NCBI GenBank assembly: GCA_046160725.1
Contig: JBJXHB010000158.1
Span: 1 to 21,007, forward strand
Length of the DNA: 21,007 nucleotides
Reading direction: 5' to 3'
From: JBJXHB01 sp046160725
Lineage (GTDB): Bacteria > Pseudomonadota > Gammaproteobacteria > Burkholderiales > Burkholderiaceae_C
Shown piece by piece: positions 14,948 to 21,007 of the stretch. Positions within the stretch are counted from its first letter, which is position 1. Each line of letters begins with the position of its first letter. The notes below the pieces were generated by a model that did not search any database, was not told the origin of the DNA, and was given only the letters and a program-made list of their open reading frames with translations. The position numbers were made by a program, and so were the translations under genes.

Positions 14948-14995
14948 GTCAGACGCCCTTCTGCCTGGCCAAGCCGCAAGTGCGTCGTGTCTGAC
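14948..14995. repeat. Inverted repeat between the kinase-like gene and the tlpA-like gene
   Basis: gtcagac at 14948-14954 and gtctgac at 14989-14995 form a 7-bp palindrome around a GC-rich centre that can itself fold. It falls just after the stop of the minus-strand kinase-like gene. There is no T-run on the minus strand, so it is not a classical terminator; it may stabilise or process the transcript. Confidence 0.3.
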
Positions 14996-14996
14996 C

Positions 14997-16139
14997 CTAA
15001 CTGCGGCGCGACATCTCGGCCACCAACGTCGGCGCCAGAGTTCGGCCCAACCCATCGATGCCGATATGGCAGACAGCTTCGGCATCGGTCTCCACCAGCC
15101 GGCCATGGGGGACCAGCTCGAGAATCGGAAGCCGAGGTGCTGATTCTCGGGCTCGAATCCGGAGGTCGGTCATCGACTTGCCGGCCAGGTCCGACTGGTA
15201 CAGGATGGCTTGCGGTAGCCCATCGCGACAGAACTGGACGGCAGCATCGATCGAGTTGACATAGTCGACGATCATGTCAAGCCCCTTCAGCGCGTCGCGT
15301 ACACGCTGACGGATGTCCCTCGACGGCGCGACGACCAGCAACTGGTTGCCGGCGAGGAAGCGAGAGTCTCCTGTGGAAGCGAACCCGTCGTCGACATCCA
15401 GCCCGGGAATCGAGACCACGCTCGATCCCAACGTCTCTGGGAATTCGATGCCGGCCTCGACATCTGTTGTCCGGTCCTGCCGGGCCAAGGTCGCACCCAG
15501 TGCGCCGCACAACTGACGGACAAGATGCCAGGACAGCGTGTCCAGTCGTCGGTTCGGTTGAACTGCAGATCCAAGGTCGGCAGCCAGATCAGCCGGCACA
15601 TGGCGGAACCGGCAGCTCAGCCGCGCGCGCATGGGCCAAGGCTTGACTTCAATCCGGAACTCAACACCAGAAATCGCATGGGTCAATGCCCAGTCCAGAA
15701 GTCCATCGACCAGCGCCGCGATCAAGCTGGGGTCAGCCATGATGTCGGCCGGTGCCAGCGCCTGTCGCACGGAAAGGCCAGCTGGCGGCGAGTGCCGCAG
15801 GCGAACCGCAATCTGGTCTCGCACCAATTGGGTCAACGATGTCCTCTCTCGGTTCGGCATCACTTCCCCTGCGGCCAGACGCGCGATCTGTTGGCCCATC
15901 ATGCCGGCGCTGCGCGCGGCCGAAATCTCGTCGCAAAGTGCTTGCAGGTCGGCGCGCTCGATCCTGCCGCTAGCGGCCATGCGTTTGGCGCGGTCCAGGG
16001 CATGGGTCAACGGCTCTGCCACAGCGGCGGCCACCGTGCGGACAACCGGTGCCCAACCGTGGCTGGCTGCTTGCCCGGCAGCTTCGGGCGTGTCATTCGG
16101 CCGGTGCACTGCACCCGAGTCGAGCGTAACGGCGGACAT
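14997..16139 (-). CDS. Degenerate histidine kinase/receiver-like protein
   Basis: A 380-residue soluble protein. After a 40-residue tail, helices at about 41-110 resemble a kinase dimerisation domain. A segment at about 125-235 resembles a HATPase fold: LIAALVDGLLDWALTHA in place of the N-box and LSWHLVRQLCGALGATL, then IEFPETL, in place of the G2 region and last strand. No DxGxG ATP-binding motif is visible. Residues 266-375 (NQLLVVAPSRDIRQRVRDAL, then AILYQSDLAG) look like a receiver in which the phospho-acceptor position appears to be Gln. The ATG at 16139 has a good Shine-Dalgarno sequence (GAAGGA, about 5-7 nt upstream), so a longer in-frame ORF to 16247 is rejected. I infer a non-catalytic signalling scaffold or regulator; exact function unknown. 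Confidence 0.7.
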   Translation of the reverse strand: MSAVTLDSGAVHRPNDTPEAAGQAASHGWAPVVRTVAAAVAEPLTHALDRAKRMAASGRIERADLQALCDEISAARSAGMMGQQIARLAAGEVMPNRERTSLTQLVRDQIAVRLRHSPPAGLSVRQALAPADIMADPSLIAALVDGLLDWALTHAISGVEFRIEVKPWPMRARLSCRFRHVPADLAADLGSAVQPNRRLDTLSWHLVRQLCGALGATLARQDRTTDVEAGIEFPETLGSSVVSIPGLDVDDGFASTGDSRFLAGNQLLVVAPSRDIRQRVRDALKGLDMIVDYVNSIDAAVQFCRDGLPQAILYQSDLAGKSMTDLRIRARESAPRLPILELVPHGRLVETDAEAVCHIGIDGLGRTLAPTLVAEMSRRS

Positions 16140-16301
16140 AGTTTTCCTTCGTGCACACTGCGGCGTCTGGTGACGGTCCCAACACGACCGATCACCATCC
16201 CATAACGCGCTGAGTCGATGGTCGGATGCATCGCTTCGGTTGACCACCCCTTGACCCCGGGGGGCATAGCTTCAGGCCGTGAATCGGCGCACGCAGAACA
16301 C

Positions 16302-16859
16302 ATGGTTTCAATTGGCTCCGTCGCTGTGCCTGGGTTCCAGCCATTTGGATTGGCGGCCGCAGTCGCCTTTTTTGGACTCCTGGTCGGCTGCGGAGAGCCA
16401 GGGCGATGGCGCGAGATGCTGTTGCCAGGTCTGGGACTGGGGCTATCCATGCCGTGCCAGCCGGTCAAGTCCAGTCGGCCTGTTGCCATCGCCGAGCTAC
16501 GGCTGGAGATGGCGCTTTGGACTTGTAGCTATCAAGATGTCACCTACGCTATTTCGATGCTGGATGCGCGGCATCCTGACGGTGTGACGACGGTCCTGAC
16601 TGCGCTCACAGCGGTACTGGAGGGCAACCTCTCTGGAGGCGTCCTTTCTCGAGAGCCGGCCCAGGTTCCGGGCGCGTCGCCGCACCCAATGGCAGCACGG
16701 GTTCGTGCGCACTCGAAGCGCACGGGACAGCCTGACCAATTCGTAGACGCGGTCCTATTCAGGCATGGACTGCGGGTCTATCAAGCTACGCGGATCGCCT
16801 CGGGGAGCAGGCCAACAGCTGACGACGCGTTTCTGCCGTCTCTTAAGGTTGCGCGGTGA
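16302..16859 (+). CDS. Putative lipoprotein of unknown function
   Basis: A 185-residue reading frame. A hydrophobic stretch GLAAAVAFFGLLVGC ends in a lipobox-like LVGC, so Cys30 could be lipidated. The rest shows MPCQPVKSS, then ELRLEMALWTCSYQDVTYAISMLD, and ends FLPSLKVAR. This resembles small secreted or lipid-anchored domains in which a PGxP turn, a membrane-exposed beta strand and a terminal F-x-x-S-[FL]-K-[LV] recur, but I cannot name a family. The start is uncertain: from ATG 16302 the leader has no basic residue, which is unusual, and no Shine-Dalgarno sequence is seen. Another in-frame ATG is at 16218, and a different frame offers a basic leader from GTG 16279. The stop overlaps the MFS start by 4 bp, so the two are probably co-translated. 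Confidence 0.65.
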   Translation: MVSIGSVAVPGFQPFGLAAAVAFFGLLVGCGEPGRWREMLLPGLGLGLSMPCQPVKSSRPVAIAELRLEMALWTCSYQDVTYAISMLDARHPDGVTTVLTALTAVLEGNLSGGVLSREPAQVPGASPHPMAARVRAHSKRTGQPDQFVDAVLFRHGLRVYQATRIASGSRPTADDAFLPSLKVAR

Positions 16860-18121
16860 CCACTGTCCGTCGGGATGCCGCTCGACCGTCGACTGAATTG
16901 CCAGGGCCGATGGGACGCAATGCGGTTGCGACGATGTTCCTGGCGTTTGCGGTCGCGTACTTCCTCTCCGCTTTGGTACGGGCGAGTGTGGCGACGCTTG
17001 CTCCGGCACTCAGTGCTGAGTTGTCATTGACATCGGCTGACCTCGGACTCCTGGCCGGGGCCTATTTCCTGGGCTTCTCGGTCATGCAACTCCCTATGGG
17101 CATCGCGCTCGACCGTTTTGGCCCCAAGAGGGTTCAACTGAGTATGCTGGTAATCGCGGTTCTGGGCTGTGCAGGCTTTGCGTTGGCTAAGACGCAGCTT
17201 GGACTGCTGACCGCCCGGTTCTTGATTGGTGCTGGCGTGGCGGGCTGTCTGATGGCGCCGTTGACGGCCTATCGGCAGCATATGGCTGCTTCTGCGCAAC
17301 TGCGGGCCAATGCGTGGATGCTGATGGTGGGATCGCTGGGCATGCTGACGTCAACGGTGCCCGTCCAGTGGGCCGCGGCGATCTCGGGCTGGCGGGTGGT
17401 CTTCGCCCTGGTGGCTGTCGCCCTGCTTTGCAGCGTGGTCCTCATTTGGATCTTGGTTCCGGCAGACCCGGCAAGACCCACCACGCGCGCTGAAAGCTCA
17501 GGCTACCGCGACGTCGTCAGTGAGGCGACGTTTCGTCGCTTGGCGCCGCTTGGGTTTTCCTTGTATGGTGGGCTGGTCGCCATGCAGGCGCTCTGGATCG
17601 GTCCATGGCTGACGCTGGTGGTCGGCAGAACCGCGCAGGAGGCCGCTTGGGGCCTGCTGCTGGTGAATGCAACGATGATGCTGGCCTTCCTTGCCTGGGG
17701 TTGGCTTGCGCCCAGGTTGGCGCAGCTGGGTTGGCCGGTGGATCGGGTGATTTCGGTCTGCTGGCCCGCTAGTGTCCTGGCGCTTGTGACCATTCTATGG
17801 ATGGGCCATCGGGCAGACGAGCATGCCTGGGCGGCCTGGTGCATCGTGACCAGCGCCATCAACCTGAGTCAGCCAGCCGTCGCCCTTGCTCAGCCGGGAC
17901 GTCTGGCTGGGCGGGCGCTATCTGCCTACAACCTGGTCATCTTCATCGGTGTCTTTGCGGTCCAGTGGGGTGTGGGCTTGCTGATGGATCAGTTGCTTTC
18001 AATGGGTTTCGGGCGGGATACCTCGTTGCGCCTGGCGCTCGGCTTCTTTGCACTCTCGGTGGCCGCAGCGGGACTATGGTTTCAATTCAAAAGGCAGTCG
18101 CCCCGCCCTGGGGCCAGATAA
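16856..18121 (+). CDS. Major facilitator superfamily transporter
   Basis: A 421-residue polytopic protein with about 12 hydrophobic helices and a central hydrophilic loop near 205-220. The MFS motif A appears between helices 2 and 3 as MGIALDRFGPKR (about 81-92, with D86 and R87). The first helices read FAVAYFLSALVRASVATLAPAL. The start is GTG at 16856, with AAGG at 16845-16848 as Shine-Dalgarno sequence, in a GTGA overlap with the preceding lipoprotein gene. The substrate cannot be assigned. A PTS gene cluster follows 30 bp after the stop on the same strand. Confidence 0.92.
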   Translation: MTTVRRDAARPSTELPGPMGRNAVATMFLAFAVAYFLSALVRASVATLAPALSAELSLTSADLGLLAGAYFLGFSVMQLPMGIALDRFGPKRVQLSMLVIAVLGCAGFALAKTQLGLLTARFLIGAGVAGCLMAPLTAYRQHMAASAQLRANAWMLMVGSLGMLTSTVPVQWAAAISGWRVVFALVAVALLCSVVLIWILVPADPARPTTRAESSGYRDVVSEATFRRLAPLGFSLYGGLVAMQALWIGPWLTLVVGRTAQEAAWGLLLVNATMMLAFLAWGWLAPRLAQLGWPVDRVISVCWPASVLALVTILWMGHRADEHAWAAWCIVTSAINLSQPAVALAQPGRLAGRALSAYNLVIFIGVFAVQWGVGLLMDQLLSMGFGRDTSLRLALGFFALSVAAAGLWFQFKRQSPRPGAR

Positions 18122-18151
18122 TCGAAGGGGCGTGTCCAACGTCTACCCTCT

Positions 18152-18601
18152 ATGGCCGTCATCTTGATCATCGCTCACGCGCCACTTGCAAGCGCCATGC
18201 GCTCGATGGTGGCCCATGTAGTTCCGGATGCTCAGGACGCCGTGATGGCATTTGACGTCGAGGCAGATCTAGATGTCGAGGTCACTCGACGCCGGTTACA
18301 GCAGCTGGTGATCTCGCTGCCCGAAGATGATCTGTTGGTACTGACCGATGTCTATGGGGCGACGCCCTGCAACCTGGCGGCGGCATTGTGCAGACAGCCG
18401 CGAGTCAAGGTCCTGGCCGGACTGAATTTGTCCATGCTTTGGCGCGCTGTGGCCCATCGTTCGGCACCCATTGCAGAGTTGGAGCGCATCGCCATGGAGG
18501 GCGCCCGCCAAGGCATCATCCGACTCGGCAGCACGTCGCCCCAGAACCAGAAACTTCCACTGACGCCGGATGATCAAGGCCACAACAACCAGAGTCAATA
18601 G
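18152..18601 (+). CDS. PTS EIIA component, mannose family
   Basis: A 149-residue EIIA(Man)-type domain. The phosphorylated histidine is H9 in MAVILIIAHAPLASAM, and DVYGATPCNLAAALC (about 66-80) matches the conserved DLxGGSPxN region. In this family HPr-P donates the phosphate to this histidine. No EIIB, EIIC or EIID gene is nearby, so it probably acts as a regulatory phosphate acceptor rather than as part of a sugar importer. The C-terminal tail (PQNQKLPLTPDDQGHNNQSQ) is polar and overlaps the start of ptsH by 32 bp. The ATG at 18152 is the canonical start; an obvious Shine-Dalgarno sequence is lacking. Confidence 0.93.
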   Translation: MAVILIIAHAPLASAMRSMVAHVVPDAQDAVMAFDVEADLDVEVTRRRLQQLVISLPEDDLLVLTDVYGATPCNLAAALCRQPRVKVLAGLNLSMLWRAVAHRSAPIAELERIAMEGARQGIIRLGSTSPQNQKLPLTPDDQGHNNQSQ

Positions 18602-18839
18602 GCTCGGCCTGCATGCCCGAGCGTCGGCGAAGCTGACCCGCCTGGCAAGCAGCTTTGCCGGCGATGTCTACCTGAGCCGAGGTGGGCGCCGCATCAACGC
18701 CAAGAGCATCATGGGTGTGATGATGCTGGCAGCAGGACTAGGTGCTGAAATTGATGTCGAGTGCGACGGTGCAGACGAGCAGGCGGCGATGTCAGCCATC
18801 CTGGCCCTCATTGCCGATCAATTCGGAGAAGGGCAGTGA
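18570..18839 (+). CDS. ptsH: Phosphocarrier protein HPr
   Basis: An 89-residue HPr. The EI phosphorylation site is H15 in NRLGLHARASAKL. S46 in NAKSIMGVMMLAA is at the position phosphorylated by HPr kinase in organisms that have it. It carries phosphate from Enzyme I to EIIA. Its start lies inside the EIIA gene (32-bp overlap) and its stop overlaps the ptsI GTG by 4 bp, so the three proteins are made from one coupled mRNA. Confidence 0.97.
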   Translation: MIKATTTRVNRLGLHARASAKLTRLASSFAGDVYLSRGGRRINAKSIMGVMMLAAGLGAEIDVECDGADEQAAMSAILALIADQFGEGQ

Positions 18840-20596
18840 GCATTCAGATCTACGGGCTGCCGGTTTCCAGAGGTGTGGCGATCGGCAGGGCGGTGCTGGT
18901 GGCAGCAAGCCGCATCGACGTCGCGCACTACTTTGTAAAGCCCGATCAGATTGACGCGGAAGTTCAGAGGCTGAGTCGCGCTCGCGACATCGTTGTTGCA
19001 GAGCTGACAACGCTTAAGGCAGCACTGCCGAGCGATGCGCCTCACGAGTTGGCGGCGTTGCTCGATGTCCACCTCATGCTGCTCAATGACGAAGCACTCG
19101 CCGATGCGCTGCGCCAATGGGTCGAGGAGAGGCACTACAACGCCGAATGGGCGTTGTCAGCACAAGTCGAGGTGCTGGCCCGTCAGTTTGACGAGATGGA
19201 AGACGAGTACCTGCGCGAGCGAAAGGCTGACATCGAGCAGGTGGCAGAGCGAGTTTTGCGGGCCCTGAGCGCCGGGGTCTCTGGACGGGCTGCTCCACTC
19301 ACCAGCGCCGCGGATCCAGGCGACGCGACAGAGGGTCCACTTGTCTTGGTGGCGGGCGATATCGCGCCAGCGGACATGCTGCAGTTCAAGGGCAGCGTCT
19401 TCAAAGGCTTCGTCACAGATGTTGGTGGCCGCACCTCTCACACGGCGATCGTCGCGAGAAGTCTGGACATTCCGGCAGTCGTGGGTGCGCGCGAAGCCAG
19501 TCGGCTGGTTCGACAGGACGACTGGGTCGTTGTTGACGGAGACGCCGGCGTGGTCTTGGTGGATCCGTCGCCGATCGTGCTTGAGGAGTACCGCCACCGG
19601 CAACGTCAGCACGAGGTCGAGCGCATGGGCCTGGACAGGCTGCGCAAGACGCCGGCGGTGACGCTTGACGGACAGGCGATTGATCTACTGGCCAACATCG
19701 AGCTGCCAGAAGATGCTGCTCAAGCGCTTGCGGTCGGGGCGGCTGGTGTAGGACTGTTCCGCACCGAGTACCTGTTCATGAATCGAGCGGGTGATCTGCC
19801 GGGCGAAGAAGAGCAGTTTCAAAGTTACCGACTGGCCGTGCAGGCCATGTCCGGGATGCCGGTCACTATCCGCACCGTCGACATCGGTGCGGACAAACCG
19901 CTGGAGCGCATGACGGCGCATGAGTTGCGCCATGAGCACACGCTGAATCCGGCGATGGGACTGCGTGCGATTCGATGGAGCTTGGCAGAGCCCACCATGT
20001 TCCGCCAGCAGCTGCGTGCCGTCCTCAGGGCGGCGGCCTACGGCAGCGTACGCCTGCTGATTCCGATGATCGCCCATCAGGCCGAGGTGTTGCAGGTGGT
20101 GGATATGCTCGAGAAGGCACGCCAACAGCTTGCCGCCGCGGGATGTGCCTATGGGTCTGTCGAACTGGGCGCCATGGTGGAGGTTCCTGCGGCAGCGATC
20201 AATCTAGAGGCACTGCTCGGTCACTTCGACTTTGTTTCGGTAGGCACGAACGACCTCATCCAATACACGCTTGCGATCGATCGGGCAGACGAAGCCGTCG
20301 CACACCTGTTCGATCCTTGCCATCCGGCAGTTTTGCGCCTGATCTGGCAATCGATATCGACCGCGAACCGTATGGGGCGGCAAGTGAGCGTGTGCGGCGA
20401 GATGGCGGGCGACACGTCGTTTACGGAACTGCTGCTTGCAATGGGACTAAGGAGCTTCTCCATGCACCCGGCCCAGATCTCCAAGGTCAAGCAGCATGTG
20501 TTGCGTGCCGACACGAGACGCCTGGCCGCGAAGCTGGAAGAACTGCTGGCGTCGGCCGAGCCGCAGTTGACTTGGACTCGACTTATGGAGCGATGA
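18836..20596 (+). CDS. ptsI: PTS Enzyme I (phosphoenolpyruvate-protein phosphotransferase)
   Basis: A 586-residue Enzyme I, which autophosphorylates with phosphoenolpyruvate and passes phosphate to HPr. The N-terminal domain starts IQIYGLPVSRGVAIGRAV. The phosphohistidine is H202 in VGGRTSHTAIVARSLDIPAV. The PEP-binding barrel has GLFRTEYLFMNR (about 306-317), MVEVPAA (about 447-453), VGTNDLIQYTLAIDR (about 469-483) and the active-site cysteine C520 in VSVCGEMAGD. The GTG at 18836, preceded by GGAGAAGGG, is the correct start; longer in-frame translations run into ptsH. Length is slightly above the E. coli enzyme (575). No other PTS genes follow; an rRNA operon promoter begins about 140 bp downstream. 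Confidence 0.98.
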   Translation: MSIQIYGLPVSRGVAIGRAVLVAASRIDVAHYFVKPDQIDAEVQRLSRARDIVVAELTTLKAALPSDAPHELAALLDVHLMLLNDEALADALRQWVEERHYNAEWALSAQVEVLARQFDEMEDEYLRERKADIEQVAERVLRALSAGVSGRAAPLTSAADPGDATEGPLVLVAGDIAPADMLQFKGSVFKGFVTDVGGRTSHTAIVARSLDIPAVVGAREASRLVRQDDWVVVDGDAGVVLVDPSPIVLEEYRHRQRQHEVERMGLDRLRKTPAVTLDGQAIDLLANIELPEDAAQALAVGAAGVGLFRTEYLFMNRAGDLPGEEEQFQSYRLAVQAMSGMPVTIRTVDIGADKPLERMTAHELRHEHTLNPAMGLRAIRWSLAEPTMFRQQLRAVLRAAAYGSVRLLIPMIAHQAEVLQVVDMLEKARQQLAAAGCAYGSVELGAMVEVPAAAINLEALLGHFDFVSVGTNDLIQYTLAIDRADEAVAHLFDPCHPAVLRLIWQSISTANRMGRQVSVCGEMAGDTSFTELLLAMGLRSFSMHPAQISKVKQHVLRADTRRLAAKLEELLASAEPQLTWTRLMER

Positions 20597-20738
20597 GGCG
20601 ACGATCGAGCGGCAGCTCAGGAACCGTGCTAGGATCCAAGGCTTCGCTGAGCGGAAGTTCACTCAGAGATAGGTGGGAAGCAAGACTCCCGCCGAGGCCA
20701 CTAGAGCGGGCCGCAAGCCGCCGGGAAATCCCGAGCGC

Positions 20739-20768
20739 TTGACAGGGATTACGAAAGTCTCCCATAAT
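20739..20768 (+). promoter_or_regulatory. rRNA operon sigma-70 promoter
   Basis: A consensus -35 TTGACA at 20739-20744 is followed by an 18-bp spacer and CATAAT (-10) at 20763-20768. Transcription should start near 20775, about 163 nt before the mature 16S 5' end. No AT-rich UP element stands out upstream. Only one convincing promoter is visible between ptsI and the 16S gene. Confidence 0.85.
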
Positions 20769-20774
20769 CGCCCT

Positions 20775-20937
20775 TCTTTGCTGATCGCTGGTCAGCGACG
20801 TCGAAAGACGATGATCTTTAACAACCAACAGCCGATGAGTGTGGGCGTTTGAAGGCGCAAGCCGCAGGTCGAAAGACCGCAAAACGCTCACGGAAGTGAA
20901 GTTCACTTCAATTCCGTTTTGAGCAAATTCAAGATCG
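20775..20937 (+). other. rRNA operon leader with GNRA hairpins and processing stem
   Basis: The stretch between ptsI and 16S (20597-20937) has no gene. Its transcribed part carries a GAAA-capped hairpin (20799-20810) before boxA. A closed stem pairing gcgttt (20845-20850) with aaacgc (20882-20887) encloses two more GNRA hairpins, GCAA (20854-20863) and GAAA (20867-20878). A 7-bp hairpin gaagtga/tcacttc (20893-20909) lies just before 16S. These are consistent with an rRNA processing leader. Upstream of the promoter, 20597-20738, I see nothing assignable. Confidence 0.6.
20812..20824 (+). promoter_or_regulatory. rrn boxA antitermination element
   Basis: tgatctttaacaa differs by one base from the E. 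coli rrn boxA TGCTCTTTAACAA. As RNA it is bound by NusB-NusE (S10) to build the antitermination complex that protects rRNA transcription from Rho. Confidence 0.88.
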
Positions 20938-21007
20938 AACTGAAGAGTTTGATCCTGGCTCAGATTGAACGCTGGCGGCATGCCTTACACATGCAAGTCG
21001 AACGGTA
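20938..21007 (+). rRNA. rrs: 16S ribosomal RNA, 5' fragment
   Basis: From 20938 the sequence begins aactgaagagtttgatcctg and continues with the universal 27F region, the GCTGGCGGCATGCCTTACACATG-type segment split across the line and the AAGTCGAACGG start of variable region V1. Only 70 nt are present before the window ends. The 'gcatgcctta' and 'gattgaacgctgg' forms fit Betaproteobacteria, and an AACGGTA continuation is common in Burkholderiales. The mature 5' end is placed by homology to E. coli and may be off by one or two bases. Confidence 0.98.

Noticed and set aside
16140..16247. Longer start for the kinase-like protein
   Set aside because: The ATG at 16139 has a clear Shine-Dalgarno sequence and the extra 36 residues are basic, unstructured and lie in the intergenic space.
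20583..20981. A minus-strand open frame over the rRNA leader
   Set aside because: It crosses the rRNA promoter, leader and the 16S 5' end; no coding signal.

Overview
The window comes from a high-G+C betaproteobacterium, most likely of the order Burkholderiales. The evidence is the 16S rRNA 5' end at the right edge, the rrn leader with its boxA, the dacC-like/D-amino-acid aminotransferase/ybeD/lipB/lipA gene order, the zinc-independent type of HemB, and a three-gene PTS phosphorelay without a permease. Family placement below order is not resolvable here. It reads as ordinary chromosomal core and near-core DNA. I see no insertion sequence, prophage, CRISPR array or tRNA gene.

Layout. (1) 1-101, minus: the N-terminus of a type IV prepilin cut by the window edge. 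(2) 373-2035, minus: ruvA-ruvB without ruvC. (3) 2109-4715, minus: a two-component pair, a sensor kinase with an extracytoplasmic jelly-roll-like domain and membrane helices, followed by a NarL/LuxR-type regulator. (4) 4840-6386, plus: phoH-like (ybeZ) and ybeY, divergent from the kinase. (5) 6341-7348, minus: hemB, convergent with and overlapping ybeY by 46 bp. (6) 7438-7582, plus: a predicted small RNA with its own promoter, three hairpins and a strong intrinsic terminator, lying between hemB and hemJ. (7) 7657-14368, plus: nine co-directional genes: hemJ, a VanZ-family membrane protein, a thioredoxin-like [2Fe-2S] ferredoxin, an alpha/beta hydrolase, a D,D-carboxypeptidase, a D-amino-acid aminotransferase, ybeD, lipB and lipA. 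(8) 14388-16139, minus: a TlpA-like thiol-disulfide protein and a degenerate kinase/receiver-like protein. (9) 16302-20596, plus: a putative lipoprotein, an MFS transporter, EIIA(Man-type), HPr and Enzyme I. (10) 20739-21007, plus: an rRNA promoter, leader and the start of 16S rRNA.

How the genes work together. hemB and hemJ are an early and a late step of heme synthesis, with the candidate sRNA between them. The D,D-carboxypeptidase and the D-amino-acid aminotransferase belong to peptidoglycan and D-alanine metabolism. LipB transfers octanoate from acyl carrier protein and LipA inserts sulfur to make lipoate. EIIA, HPr and EI form a phosphorelay with no EIIB or EIIC in view, which points to a regulatory rather than a transport role. 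RuvAB handles Holliday junctions. YbeY, with PhoH, acts in rRNA and ribosome quality control.

The features most worth follow-up are the sRNA with a C-rich anti-Shine-Dalgarno loop between two heme genes, the degenerate kinase/receiver protein, and the poorly explained start of the lipoprotein gene next to the MFS transporter.
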